From JBNKFV01 sp050290265 (GTDB taxonomy: Bacteria > Pseudomonadota > Gammaproteobacteria > Pseudomonadales > Cellvibrionaceae), in NCBI GenBank assembly GCA_050290265.1, contig JBNKHI010000001.1, positions 1 through 64,000 on the forward strand: 64,000 nt of DNA, in the 5' to 3' direction. This document shows positions 24,869 through 34,453 of the stretch, in pieces. The stretch's first letter is position 1. Every line of letters starts with the position of its first letter. The notes under the pieces are model-generated. The model ran no database searches, was not told where the DNA came from, and was given only the letters and a program-made list of their open reading frames with translations. The translations under genes and the position numbers were made by a program.

Positions 24869-26224
24869 ATGCCTATTACTATAGATTCAGCTTTCAGAAA
24901 GCGCCAATACGCAATTTTCGCTCTCGCCTGGCCCATGATACTCAGCAATCTGAGTATCCCCCTGTTTGGCATCGTCGATACCGCCATTTTGGGGCACCTG
25001 CCAGATCCACAGTATTTGGCGGCCGTTGCCATTGGCTCAACCATACTGAGCTATATGTTTTGGGCCTTTGGCTTTCTACGCATGGGTACTACCGCATTAG
25101 TGGCGCAAGCCAGTGGCGCGCAAGACTGGGAACGTTGCGTACTATCATTGTTACAAAGCTGTGCTCTCGCAGCCGTCGTAGGTTTCTGTCTCATTGCAAT
25201 ACACCCATTACTGCTCCCTCTGTTCGTCAACCTGATGGAGACACCAATAGACATTGCTGGCAGTACACTGAGCTATTGCAGCATTCGCATTTGGAGCGCA
25301 CCCGCCGTCATCGTCAACTATGCCATTATCGGTTGGTTTATTGGCCTACAAAATACGCGTGCGCCACTCATTATCCTGCTTGCAGCCAATCTCGCTAACA
25401 TATTGTTAGATGGGCTATTTATTATTTACTTGGATCAAAATAGCGATGGTGCCGCAAAAGCCAGCGCGCTGGCTGACTACGTCGGTTTACTAATCGGGCT
25501 GTCGCTGGTACGTTTCAAACTAAAAGAGCTGTCTATACCGCTACCTTGGTCAGCACTAAAAATTATTGCTGCTTATCCAGAACTTATTCGTGTCAATCGG
25601 CATTTATTTGTTCGCACTGCACTCTTATTATTTGTTATTGCCTTTATGATTTCGCGAGGTGCGCAATTAGGCGAAAGCGTACTTGCAGCTAACGCAATAT
25701 TAATGCAGCTGTTAGCGCTAACAGCATATGGTTTGGACGGATTTGCACACGCTGCCGAAGCTTTGGTCGGGAAAAGTGCTGGGCAAAAAAACCGTGCCGC
25801 GCTCGTCCGGTTTTGTTGGGATACCAGCCTTTGGGCGCTGTTAACCGCTTGCGCACTGAGCATTATTTTTGGCGTTTTCAAGGGACAGATTATTCATGGT
25901 TTTACACAAATTGATTCCGTCATAGCGACACTGTCGCAACACTACTTTTGGATTATTATATTGCCTTTACTGAGCGTTTTAAGCTACCAGCTTGACGGTA
26001 TTTTTATTGGCTTAAATCGTTCTGTGGATATGCAGTATTCAATGATTATTTCCGTCTTTCTAATATATTTTCCACTGTGGTGGTTTACCCAAAGCTGGGG
26101 CAATCACGGCCTTTGGTTTTCTTTCTGCATCTTTAACGCCTCTCGCGGGATGTCGTTAATCATCTTCTTACGTTCTTATTTTAAACAAATGAATTTTACA
26201 CCCGGCTTTCACCACTTAGACTAA
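24869..26224 (+). CDS. MATE family efflux transporter, DinF-like
   Basis: 451 residues with about twelve hydrophobic segments in two homologous halves. Characteristic stretches are LAWPMILSNLSIPLFGIVDTA at the N-terminus and FAHAAEALVGKSAG in the second half, both typical of the DinF branch. These proteins are sodium- or proton-driven exporters; the substrate here is unknown. It is transcribed divergently from the oxidase operon and alone. Confidence 0.9.
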   Translation: MPITIDSAFRKRQYAIFALAWPMILSNLSIPLFGIVDTAILGHLPDPQYLAAVAIGSTILSYMFWAFGFLRMGTTALVAQASGAQDWERCVLSLLQSCALAAVVGFCLIAIHPLLLPLFVNLMETPIDIAGSTLSYCSIRIWSAPAVIVNYAIIGWFIGLQNTRAPLIILLAANLANILLDGLFIIYLDQNSDGAAKASALADYVGLLIGLSLVRFKLKELSIPLPWSALKIIAAYPELIRVNRHLFVRTALLLFVIAFMISRGAQLGESVLAANAILMQLLALTAYGLDGFAHAAEALVGKSAGQKNRAALVRFCWDTSLWALLTACALSIIFGVFKGQIIHGFTQIDSVIATLSQHYFWIIILPLLSVLSYQLDGIFIGLNRSVDMQYSMIISVFLIYFPLWWFTQSWGNHGLWFSFCIFNASRGMSLIIFLRSYFKQMNFTPGFHHLD

Positions 26225-26346
26225 AAGACCTGTGCTATATATAAACTCGGTCTTAAAACCACCTTGTCCTATGAACGCAAAAAGAGTTACTTTGCACTTT
26301 CACTTTTTTCTGAAAAATTAATAGCTATTTACCCCTAGGCATCCAG

Positions 26347-27003
26347 ATGTATAAAGCACGATTATTGCAAGTACGACGATTAATCGACGATGCTAAACAA
26401 CAAGAGTCCAGCAAAAATACTTTAGGTAATATTTTGCGTCTGGCGGTGCCTAAACTTCATGACGCGATTAAGCTACCTACCGACGAGCCAGAACAGGCGC
26501 TTACGCAATTCATAATTCAATATATCGATCATGTTCCGGATTTTATCGAGGCTCTAGCGGATATTTCCGTCAAAGCAAAAATTGAGGACTTTACAGGAAC
26601 CCTTCTTAATTTATGTTTGGATTTTTTTCTTTCCCCACCAGACATTGTCGAAGAGCATTCTGGGCTTATAGCGCTTTTAGATGAAGCTTATCTTTCCCAT
26701 AGGGTTTTGGAAGAGGTCAATGACAAAATGATCTTAACCACAGGCGTTCCCTTAATCCCGATGGATATGACCAATGCAAACCTGCTTGTTCATGGGCTTA
26801 TTGGTGAAGCCTTTGCAAATCAACTTGATTTTGCAGTTTATTATTCTTTAGAAATAATTAGTCAACGCCGCCAAAATATTGATGATTCTAATTTAAAAAA
26901 ATATGCCGAAGAACATCAATTAAATGGTTGGGAAAATGATATGAAACGGTGGCCATGCCTAGCAGAAAATCTGGACATTGCATTTAGCTTTACGAATAGC
27001 TAA
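26347..27003 (+). CDS. Conserved-looking soluble protein of unknown function
   Basis: 218 residues, not recognised. It has no signal peptide and no membrane segment. It looks mostly helical with acidic and hydrophobic alternation, plus an internal hydrophobic stretch (MILTTGVPLIPMDM, about 128-141). It sits between the MATE gene and yheV/prlC, convergent with yheV. Nothing in the neighbourhood suggests a role. Confidence 0.75.
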   Translation: MYKARLLQVRRLIDDAKQQESSKNTLGNILRLAVPKLHDAIKLPTDEPEQALTQFIIQYIDHVPDFIEALADISVKAKIEDFTGTLLNLCLDFFLSPPDIVEEHSGLIALLDEAYLSHRVLEEVNDKMILTTGVPLIPMDMTNANLLVHGLIGEAFANQLDFAVYYSLEIISQRRQNIDDSNLKKYAEEHQLNGWENDMKRWPCLAENLDIAFSFTNS

Positions 27004-27032
27004 TGACCCACAAAGCTAAATGCTGGAAGTAA

Positions 27033-27278
27033 CTATTTTTTTGGAGGGTCGAAAGTTAAAACCTGAGTTTCTGCCTCACGAACAACCTCTGGCGTATTAA
27101 CCCGCGTTTCTAACTCACGTACTTGTTGTTTAAAGTACATCTCGTCTTTAAAACCGCAATTAACACATTCTCGATAGTCTTTATCGCCTTCCCGGTACAT
27201 CGTCAGCTTATCCATTTCAGAACACTTTGGACAAACTGCGCCAGCAATAAAACGGCCCTTCGGTTTTTTTATATTCAT
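27033..27278 (-). CDS. YheV family putative zinc ribbon protein
   Basis: An 81-residue protein with two Cys pairs (CPKC and CVNC) arranged as a zinc ribbon, followed by a charged helix. YheV-type proteins commonly sit just after prlC, as here, with 10 bases between genes. Frames opening further upstream run into prlC, so the ATG at 27278 (MNIKKPKGRFIAGA) is chosen. The function is unknown. Confidence 0.88.
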   Translation of the reverse strand: MNIKKPKGRFIAGAVCPKCSEMDKLTMYREGDKDYRECVNCGFKDEMYFKQQVRELETRVNTPEVVREAETQVLTFDPPKK

Positions 27279-27288
27279 AGTAATACTC

Positions 27289-29343
27289 TTATTCAGTAAC
27301 AATTCCAGAATGACGCAATAACGCATCCACGTTTGGTTTACGCCCTCGAAATCGTTCATAGAGAGCCATCGGCTCTTCCGAACCCCCCGCTTCTAGAATT
27401 TCTGTTAGAAACTTTTCGCCAGTTGCTTTATCAAAAATCCCTTTCTCTTCAAATAATGAAAATGCATCTGCAGACAGAACTTCTGCCCACTTATAGCTGT
27501 AATACCCCGCCGCGTAGCCACCCGCAAAAATATGGGTAAAACTATTTTGAAATTTATTAAACGCAGGAGGAATCGCAACGGCAACCTCATTACGTACTTT
27601 ATCCAATACATTTTGGACGGGAACGGGACTGTCTTTGTTAAAATCTTTATGCAGTAAAAAATCAAACAAAGAGAACTCTAATTGTCGCAGCATAAACATA
27701 CCAGACTGGTAATTTTTTGCTGCCAACATTTTATCCAGTAGTTCAACAGGCAGTGTTTCTCCGGTTTTATAATGCGCTGAAATCAAAGGAATCACTTCTT
27801 TTTCCCAGCACCAGTTCTCCATAAACTGGCTGGGTAACTCTACCGCATCCCACGCCACACCATTGATACCACTAACTTCCGCAACATCTATTTTTGTGAG
27901 CATATGATGCAAGCCATGCCCAAACTCATGAAACAGTGTAGTAACTTCATTATGCGTAAGTAATGATGGTTTCTCTTTTGTAGGCTGATTAAAATTGCAG
28001 ACTAAATAAGCGACCGGCTTTTGTACGCTGTCAGATAATTTTCGTTTAACACGGCATGAGTCCATCCAGGCACCACCGCGCTTATTTTCTCGCGCAAAAA
28101 TATCAAAATAAAAATAGGCAATAATTTCATCGTGTTTTTTTATTGCATAAAAACGAACATCTTTATGCCAGGTTTCGATATCGTTAACCCGTTCAATCTC
28201 TATACCAAATAATTTATTGGCAACAGTAAACATACCGTCTAATACTTTTTCGGCAGGGAAATAAGGGCGCAACTGTTCTTGCGAAATATTATATTTTTGC
28301 TCTTTTAACTTTTCACTGTAATAAGGAAGATCCCAGGCTTCCAGCGGTTCTATGCCATCGCGCTGTTTTGCAAAATATTTAACTTCTTCATATTCAACGG
28401 CTGCCATTTTTTTGGTTTTACTTGCCAAATCACGCAAGAATTCCACCACTTGCTCCGTACTTTCTGCCATTTTGGTAGCTAAAGATAGCTCAGCATAGTT
28501 TGCAAAGCCCAACAGGTTTGCCATTTCATGACGCAACACTAATGTCTCATCAATCAGCTCACTATTGTCCCACTTCGATGCATCTATATCGCCAGCCGCC
28601 ACGCCATTTTTAGAAGCGCGCGTCGCATAAGCCCGATATATTTCTTCACGTAAAGCACGGTTATCTGCGTGCGTAATCGTGGCGATGTACATAGGAATAT
28701 CTAATGTAACCACATATCCCGGTAGCGATTTAGCCTCAGCATTTTGTTGCGCCATGGCGATCGCGGTGTCCGGTAAGCCAGCCAAATCGTCGACAGAGTC
28801 AACGTGTTTAAACCAGCCCTGAGTTGCGTCCATGACGTTATTGGAAATTTGACTCGACAACTCGGTCAAACGTTTACTGATTTCGCCAAATCGCTTTTTC
28901 TTTTCAGCCGGCAAGCCAACACCCGATAATTTAAAGTCTCGTAGCGCATTACTGATCATTTTTTTCTGAGCAACCGAGAGGCTTAAAAATTCTGGGCTGT
29001 CAGCTAACGCTTCATAGGCCTTGTACAAACCTTCATTTTGACTGAATTCAGTGCCCCACTCGCTTAATTTTACGATGCTTTCATTATAGGCCTTACGCAA
29101 GTCTTCATTATTAGAAACAGCATTTAAATGGCCGACGGGAGACCATGCGTTACTCAACTGGTCGGCCATTTCGGTCAGAGGTTCAACTAAACTGTCCCAT
29201 GTCGGCGCAGAATTCTGCTTCAATGTTGTTTCAAGGTTGTCCCGCGACGCCGTAATTAGTTCATCAATAGCAGGCACCACATGAGCAGGCTTTATTTGTT
29301 TGAATGGCGGGAGAAAATGGCTTTCCAGCAACGGGTTACTCAT
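27289..29343 (-). CDS. prlC: Oligopeptidase A (M3 metallopeptidase)
   Basis: Cytoplasmic zinc endopeptidase that degrades short peptides, including cleaved signal peptides. The protein of 684 residues has the catalytic HEFGHGLHHML zinc motif near residue 460 and the downstream glutamate in the SGINGVAWDAVELPSQFMENW region. C-terminal conserved blocks (FAGGYAAGYYSYKWAEVLSAD) match the thimet-oligopeptidase fold. It is followed by yheV on the same strand. Confidence 0.95.
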   Translation of the reverse strand: MSNPLLESHFLPPFKQIKPAHVVPAIDELITASRDNLETTLKQNSAPTWDSLVEPLTEMADQLSNAWSPVGHLNAVSNNEDLRKAYNESIVKLSEWGTEFSQNEGLYKAYEALADSPEFLSLSVAQKKMISNALRDFKLSGVGLPAEKKKRFGEISKRLTELSSQISNNVMDATQGWFKHVDSVDDLAGLPDTAIAMAQQNAEAKSLPGYVVTLDIPMYIATITHADNRALREEIYRAYATRASKNGVAAGDIDASKWDNSELIDETLVLRHEMANLLGFANYAELSLATKMAESTEQVVEFLRDLASKTKKMAAVEYEEVKYFAKQRDGIEPLEAWDLPYYSEKLKEQKYNISQEQLRPYFPAEKVLDGMFTVANKLFGIEIERVNDIETWHKDVRFYAIKKHDEIIAYFYFDIFARENKRGGAWMDSCRVKRKLSDSVQKPVAYLVCNFNQPTKEKPSLLTHNEVTTLFHEFGHGLHHMLTKIDVAEVSGINGVAWDAVELPSQFMENWCWEKEVIPLISAHYKTGETLPVELLDKMLAAKNYQSGMFMLRQLEFSLFDFLLHKDFNKDSPVPVQNVLDKVRNEVAVAIPPAFNKFQNSFTHIFAGGYAAGYYSYKWAEVLSADAFSLFEEKGIFDKATGEKFLTEILEAGGSEEPMALYERFRGRKPNVDALLRHSGIVTE

Positions 29344-29482
29344 GAACGACTGCCTCTTAATTCCTTAGAAAATGACTTATCATACAGACTTTACTTAGCC
29401 CGGAAGAGTTTTTTGATTTGACGATCTTTGTACTTTTCCACGTTCAACATTTGCACGTATTAGCATGATATTGAGGTTCAAC

Positions 29483-30058
29483 ATGACAGATTCAACCCAT
29501 GGCGCGAATACTTCCAACGCAGTGCGCAGTTATCAGGGTATAACGCCGCAACTGGGCGAACGGGTATTTGTTGATCCAACAGCTGTTGTCACTGGCGATG
29601 TAGTGCTGGGGGATGATAGTTCCGTATGGCCATGCACAGTTATTCGTGGCGACGTTCACCGGATTCGTATTGGTAACCGCAGCAGTATTCAAGATGGCAC
29701 CGTGGTGCATGTTACCCATGCCAGCGCCTTTAATGAAGGTGGCTGGCCCCTAACAATCGGCGACGAAGTTACCGTAGGCCATAATGTCACACTCCATGGC
29801 TGTACCATTGGCAACCGGGTTTTGGTGGGAATAGGAAGCATTATCCTGGACGGTGTGGTTGTTGAAGACGAAGTGATTATCGGTGCGGGCACAGTGGTGC
29901 CACCGGGCAAGCGTCTTGAAAGCGGCTTTCTATATGTGGGCAATCCCTGCAAACAAGCCCGCCCTTTGAAAGATACAGAAAAACAGTTTTTCCCTTATAC
30001 CGCTGGCAACTATGTGAAATTAAAAGATATTCACCGCAAAGAATTAGGTCAGCAATAG
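29483..30058 (+). CDS. Gamma-class carbonic anhydrase-like hexapeptide protein (YrdA type)
   Basis: A left-handed beta-helix protein of 191 residues built from hexapeptide repeats. The three histidines expected to bind the metal are in VTHAS, GHNVTLHG and nearby. YrdA-type proteins may be carbonic anhydrases, but activity is often weak or unproven. An ATG at 29465 is in frame; 29483 has a GAGG ribosome site. It is convergent with aroE. Confidence 0.88.
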   Translation: MTDSTHGANTSNAVRSYQGITPQLGERVFVDPTAVVTGDVVLGDDSSVWPCTVIRGDVHRIRIGNRSSIQDGTVVHVTHASAFNEGGWPLTIGDEVTVGHNVTLHGCTIGNRVLVGIGSIILDGVVVEDEVIIGAGTVVPPGKRLESGFLYVGNPCKQARPLKDTEKQFFPYTAGNYVKLKDIHRKELGQQ

Positions 30059-30088
30059 TGCTGAAAGCTTTTTCTCCGCCGACTAACG

Positions 30089-30925
30089 CTAAGTTGCCAG
30101 TTGATCACGGATAGCGGCAATAACCGGTTTCACGTCCGGTTTTTGACCGCGCCATAAATAGAAAGACTCCGCAGCCTGTCCCACCAACATACCCAGACCA
30201 TCGGCACAACGCTGGCATCCCAGCTTTTGTGCCCAGCGTATAAAGACCGTCGGCTCAGCACCATACATCATGTCGTAACAGGCTGTATCGGGTGTGATTA
30301 CACTATCTGGGAGAGGAGGTAGGTCACCCGTCAAACTTGCGGAGGTAGCATTGATAATGAGATCGAACTGCTGACCCGCAAGGTCTGCAAAGCCGCAGCC
30401 CCTACACACGGTTTCGGTGCTAACGCAGGCATCAAGGTCGTTTACCAGATCAACCGCTTTGGCGACTGTTCTATTTGCAATAACAACGCTTTCCGGTTTT
30501 TGCCGTAACAAAGGCTCTATTACGCCACGAACCGCTCCACCAGCACCCAGCACAAGTACACGTCTTCCGGTAATTGGCCAACCCAGCTGCTCAACAATAT
30601 CGTTGACCAAACCTGCGCCGTCGGTATTGTCACCCAAAATTGACCCAGACTCTGTTTTTATCAGTGTGTTTACAGCACCAGCCAACTTCGCGCGGGGAGT
30701 TAGGTCACTTGCGTAGCGAAAAGCTTCCAACTTGAACGGCACAGTGACATTGAGGCCACATCCGGCATTGGCAAAAAAGGCGTCCGCCGCCGCAAAAAAC
30801 TCACCTTCCCGCACCTGTTGTTTTCTGTATTCCAGCTGTTGGCCGGTCTGCTGCGCAAATAAAGTATGGATATCAGGCGATTTAGAATGGGCGATAGGGT
30901 TACCAAATACGGCGTACTGGTCCAA
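30089..30925 (-). CDS. aroE: Shikimate dehydrogenase (NADP)
   Basis: Reduces 3-dehydroshikimate to shikimate in aromatic amino acid synthesis. The protein of 278 residues has the substrate-binding motif GNPIAHSKSP at the N-terminus, the catalytic Lys in NVTVPFK and a Rossmann GAGGAVRG. The start codon is TTG, 7 bases after AAGGA, and no ATG is available nearby. It follows hemF on the same strand, as in Pseudomonas. Confidence 0.94.
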   Translation of the reverse strand: MDQYAVFGNPIAHSKSPDIHTLFAQQTGQQLEYRKQQVREGEFFAAADAFFANAGCGLNVTVPFKLEAFRYASDLTPRAKLAGAVNTLIKTESGSILGDNTDGAGLVNDIVEQLGWPITGRRVLVLGAGGAVRGVIEPLLRQKPESVVIANRTVAKAVDLVNDLDACVSTETVCRGCGFADLAGQQFDLIINATSASLTGDLPPLPDSVITPDTACYDMMYGAEPTVFIRWAQKLGCQRCADGLGMLVGQAAESFYLWRGQKPDVKPVIAAIRDQLAT

Positions 30926-30954
30926 AACATTGTCCTTAGAGATTCAAGCTGGTT

Positions 30955-31863
30955 TTATACCCAGTTTCGGTTAGTCAGATAATAGTCTGTCAGTTGTGCT
31001 TCGGCGGTCCCAGGTTCAGGGGCCCAGTTGTAATCCCAACGCACTAACGGTGGTAATGACATCAATATCGATTCTGTGCGACCACCGGTTTGCAAGCCAA
31101 ACAATGTGCCGCGGTCAAAAACCAAATTGAATTCCACATAACGGCCACGACGATGCAACTGAAAGTCACGCTCTCGTTCAGCATACGGCTTATCTTTATG
31201 TTTGCTGACAATAGGGCAATAGGCCTCGGTATAGCTGTTGCCAACAGCCTGCATAAACGCAAAACTTTGATCGAAACCAAGCTGGTTGAAATCATCGAAA
31301 AACAGACCGCCAATACCTCGGGGTTCACTGCGATGTTTCAAGTAAAAATATTCATCACACCATTTTTTAAATCTTGGATATAAATCTTCACCGAACGGAT
31401 CACAGGCAGCCTTAGCGGTTTTATGCCAATCGACACAGTCTTCTTCATCGGCATAGTAAGGCGTTAGATCATATCCACCACCAAACCACCAAACCGGTTC
31501 TTCACCCTCTTTTTCAGCGATAAAGAACCGAACATTGGCGTGACTGGTTGGCACGTAAGGGTTATTGGGGTGAATAACCAGTGACACGCCCATGGCCTCA
31601 AACCCTCGCCCAGCCAACTCTGGACGATGGGCAGTTGCGGAAGCGGGTAACTGTGTACCAAATACATGGGAAAAATTAACGCCACCTTTCTCAATAACGT
31701 CGCCACCAGCAATGACCCGCGAACGGCCCCCGCCTCCTTCTTCCCTTACCCAGTGGTCCTCGTCAAAGGCCACTGTAGGCTCAAACTGGCTTAACTGATC
31801 ACAGATATGATCCTGCAGTTGCAACAGGTATTGTTTTACTGCAGCTTTATCGGGGGCGCTCAT
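30955..31863 (-). CDS. hemF: Coproporphyrinogen III oxidase, aerobic
   Basis: Oxygen-dependent decarboxylation of coproporphyrinogen III to protoporphyrinogen IX in haem synthesis. The protein of 302 residues contains conserved stretches GGGGRSRVI, WFGGGYDLTPYY, GGLFFDDF and RYVEFNLVFDRGT. The ATG at 31863 follows AAGGACACCT. It lies between tsaC and aroE. The product supports the haem-rich oxidases encoded upstream. Confidence 0.95.
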   Translation of the reverse strand: MSAPDKAAVKQYLLQLQDHICDQLSQFEPTVAFDEDHWVREEGGGGRSRVIAGGDVIEKGGVNFSHVFGTQLPASATAHRPELAGRGFEAMGVSLVIHPNNPYVPTSHANVRFFIAEKEGEEPVWWFGGGYDLTPYYADEEDCVDWHKTAKAACDPFGEDLYPRFKKWCDEYFYLKHRSEPRGIGGLFFDDFNQLGFDQSFAFMQAVGNSYTEAYCPIVSKHKDKPYAERERDFQLHRRGRYVEFNLVFDRGTLFGLQTGGRTESILMSLPPLVRWDYNWAPEPGTAEAQLTDYYLTNRNWV

Positions 31864-31964
31864 AGGTGTCCTTAATCGATATCGCAAGAAAAAGTGGCAA
31901 GAGTTTAACAGAAACAAGCCCTTTTTAGCGCCGAAGCGTTAACGAAGGGCCGTGACGCCGTTAC

Positions 31965-32537
31965 TTAACCTGCTCGTAAGACATGACCCGATTGCAGGTC
32001 ACGAATTTCAGAAGGCTTGGCTTGCTTACCCAAGCTACCAGGTAAAATTGTCAGGTCGTGTTGACGAAAATACTGCTTCACCTTGAGCTTGGTTAATGCT
32101 GGCGGCTTGCCCTGAGGATTAGCAGAAGTGGAAACAATCGGGCCACCAAAAGCCTCGCATAAACCGCGAACCAGAGGGTGGGCACTAACACGCACCGCAA
32201 CGGAGGTATGGTCGCCGGTGATCCAATCCGGCACAGAGCCGTCATTAGGAATAAGCCAGGTTACCGGGCCCGGCCAGGTCGCGGCGAGCGTTTGTTGTTG
32301 GGCTTCCGATAAGTCACTCACTAAGGTGCCCAATTGCTCGATGCTCGCGGCCACTAAAATCAGGCCTTTTTCAATATCGCGATTTTTCATTAACAACAAT
32401 TTAGCAACCGCATGCTCGTCATGGGGCGCACACCCCAACCCCCACACAGCCTCAGTGGGATAGGCAATTAAGTCACCAGCCCATAGGCCGTCTGCGGCGC
32501 GTTGGATTTTGGGGTGGCGAGACCAGTCAATCATCAT
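31965..32537 (-). CDS. tsaC: Threonylcarbamoyl-AMP synthase TsaC
   Basis: YrdC/Sua5-domain enzyme that makes threonylcarbamoyl-adenylate for the t6A37 modification of ANN-decoding tRNAs. The 190 residues match the short TsaC form. Conserved elements are YPTEAVWGLGC, the VRVSAHP segment and GGPIVSTSANPQGKP. It lies between purE and hemF, all on the same strand. Confidence 0.93.
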   Translation of the reverse strand: MMIDWSRHPKIQRAADGLWAGDLIAYPTEAVWGLGCAPHDEHAVAKLLLMKNRDIEKGLILVAASIEQLGTLVSDLSEAQQQTLAATWPGPVTWLIPNDGSVPDWITGDHTSVAVRVSAHPLVRGLCEAFGGPIVSTSANPQGKPPALTKLKVKQYFRQHDLTILPGSLGKQAKPSEIRDLQSGHVLRAG

Positions 32538-32557
32538 TTAATGTCAGTATCCAATAA

Positions 32558-33064
32558 TTACATATCAGCGAGTTTTTTCTGCAACTCAGCATCTTTGGCG
32601 ATAATCGCATCCGCATTCGCCTTGCGTTCAGCAATTAGCTTGGCATGCAGGTCAGGGTTGCTAACGCCCATGATTTGCGCTGCTAAATAAGCAGCATTTT
32701 TGGCGCCGGCTTTACCAATCGCAACGGTTGCCACGGGAATCCCCCCCGGCATTTGAACCGTCGAGAGCAAGGCGTCCAAACCATCTAATGAAGCATTAAT
32801 AGGAACGCCAATAACAGGTTTCAGGGTGTTGGCAGACACCGCCCCGGCCAAATGAGCAGCCATCCCTGCAGCACAGATAAATGCGGCACAACCACGCTTG
32901 TCAGCATCTTTCACAAAACTGTGGGTTGCTTCTGGAGTACGATGTGCGGAACTTACCTTGACCTCAAACGGAATACCAAACTTCTTCAGTACAGCGAATG
33001 ATGCCTCCATGACTGGCAAATCGGAGTCAGACCCCATTAAAATCGCTACGAATGGCTGGGTCAT
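32558..33064 (-). CDS. purE: N5-carboxyaminoimidazole ribonucleotide mutase (PurE)
   Basis: Purine biosynthesis enzyme of 168 residues. The motifs are MGSDSDLPVM, SSAHRTPEA and GMAAHLAGAV, the last with LAG in place of the LPG seen in the E. coli enzyme. The ATG at 33064 is in the right position; an upstream extension is unsupported. No purK follows, unlike the purE-purK pair in many Gammaproteobacteria, and the gene is placed between dprA and tsaC. It could work with PurK from elsewhere or act directly on AIR and CO2. Confidence 0.93.
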   Translation of the reverse strand: MTQPFVAILMGSDSDLPVMEASFAVLKKFGIPFEVKVSSAHRTPEATHSFVKDADKRGCAAFICAAGMAAHLAGAVSANTLKPVIGVPINASLDGLDALLSTVQMPGGIPVATVAIGKAGAKNAAYLAAQIMGVSNPDLHAKLIAERKANADAIIAKDAELQKKLADM

Positions 33065-33198
33065 AGTAAACTTCCTGCTTTCAGTTGTTTGAAAAGTGCG
33101 CAAACTTACAGGAAGCCGCAAATAAGCTCAATAGGCAAAAGCGCGTAAATACGTCTTCAGAACAGGCAGTTGAAGGCTATGAAGAGTCTCTCATTCCA

Positions 33199-34335
33199 CT
33201 AACTAACCCGCTGGTAGCCCTGTCCACAACGAGCGATTAGGCCTTTTAACTCCAATTCAATAAGCTGACCTGACAATTGTGCGACCGACAAGCCGGTTCT
33301 ATTTGCCAATCGTTCTATATCAATTGGCTCAAAACCCATGCTCAGCATTAAGATTTGTTGTTCTTTATCTAATAATTCAGTCGCCGTTTTACGCACGAAC
33401 TGATCCTGTGATTCAGCAACCTCAGCGTATTTAAAATCGAGCATCCCCCCCAACTGCTCGAGAATGTCATCAGCACTTTCAACCAGAGCCGCACCATTTT
33501 TAATGAGTCTATGGCAACCACGGCTAACAGGATTATGTATAGAACCTGGTATCGCAAACACTTCCCGACCTTGCTCCAATGCTACAGCGGCGGTAATTAA
33601 AGACCCACTCTTTAACGCTGCCTCAATGACTAACACCCCCAAGCTCAACCCACTAATGATGCGGTTACGCCGAGGGAAATTAGCCGCCATCGGTGTGGTA
33701 CCCAGCGGAAATTCGGAGATCAATGCCCCGCCCCCATCGAGTATTTGTTCAGCAAGATGGCGATTTCTGACCGGGTAAGCTCGGTCTATACCAGTACCAA
33801 GTACCGCTAACGTACGGCCTTTTGCCTCGAGACAAGCCTTATGCGCGGCCGCATCAATACCCAACGCCAAGCCACTGGTGATGGCAAATCCCGCCCGAGC
33901 CATATGCCGGGTAAAGTGCCGAGTATTTTCTATACCGGCGGGGGTCGCATGGCGACTACCCACCACAGCTAATTGCGGTAAATGCAGGCAATCCAGGTTA
34001 CCGCGGACATATAAAACCGGCGGCGCTTTAGGAATGGTTTTGAGTAGAGAGGGGTAATCGGCGGAGGCTTCTGTAAGAACGGTTACCTGCTGATGCGCAA
34101 GTAACTCACGAAACCCCGCCAGCTTTTCATGAACACGGCTGGTACTGCTAGAGCGATATTCTTTAACTATATTCTGCGCTGCGGGATTAAGCAGTTCGGA
34201 CAGTACAGGGAAGGGTTGTTCGAATACATGCTCCGGCGAGCCGAACCACTCCAGCAGACGTTTAAATGTAGCGGGACCCACTCCCGGCAAATGGTGTAGT
34301 AAAAGAAGGGCATCAAATGACGGGTTTTTTACCAT
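33199..34335 (-). CDS. dprA: DNA processing protein DprA/Smf
   Basis: Loads RecA on incoming single-stranded DNA during transformation. The protein of about 378 residues has an N-terminal helix-hairpin-helix part (LHHLPGVGPATFKRLLEWF), a Rossmann domain with GSRHATPAG and GIDAAAHKACLEAKGRTLAVLG, and a C-terminal winged-helix-like part. The ATG at 34344 is also in frame; 34335 is preferred because AAGGA lies 8 bases before it. It follows the LysM gene on the same strand, as in Pseudomonas. Confidence 0.93.
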   Translation of the reverse strand: MVKNPSFDALLLLHHLPGVGPATFKRLLEWFGSPEHVFEQPFPVLSELLNPAAQNIVKEYRSSSTSRVHEKLAGFRELLAHQQVTVLTEASADYPSLLKTIPKAPPVLYVRGNLDCLHLPQLAVVGSRHATPAGIENTRHFTRHMARAGFAITSGLALGIDAAAHKACLEAKGRTLAVLGTGIDRAYPVRNRHLAEQILDGGGALISEFPLGTTPMAANFPRRNRIISGLSLGVLVIEAALKSGSLITAAVALEQGREVFAIPGSIHNPVSRGCHRLIKNGAALVESADDILEQLGGMLDFKYAEVAESQDQFVRKTATELLDKEQQILMLSMGFEPIDIERLANRTGLSVAQLSGQLIELELKGLIARCGQGYQRVS

Positions 34336-34373
34336 TTTAATCATCCTTGATTGATTTCGGTAGAGACCAATGC

Positions 34374-34407
34374 AGCAACGCCGCTCATTTACGTGAGCGG
34401 CGTTGCT
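34374..34407. other. Strong hairpin between LysM gene and dprA
   Basis: A 14-bp perfect stem (AGCAACGCCGCTCA / TGAGCGGCGTTGCT) with a 6-nt loop. It lacks a T tract on the minus strand, so it may be a processing or attenuation signal between the two leftward genes rather than a full terminator. Confidence 0.6.
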
Positions 34408-34453
34408 ATTTCCTTTGTCGCTGAAAACTCAGCATACTTCTTAAGACAAGATT

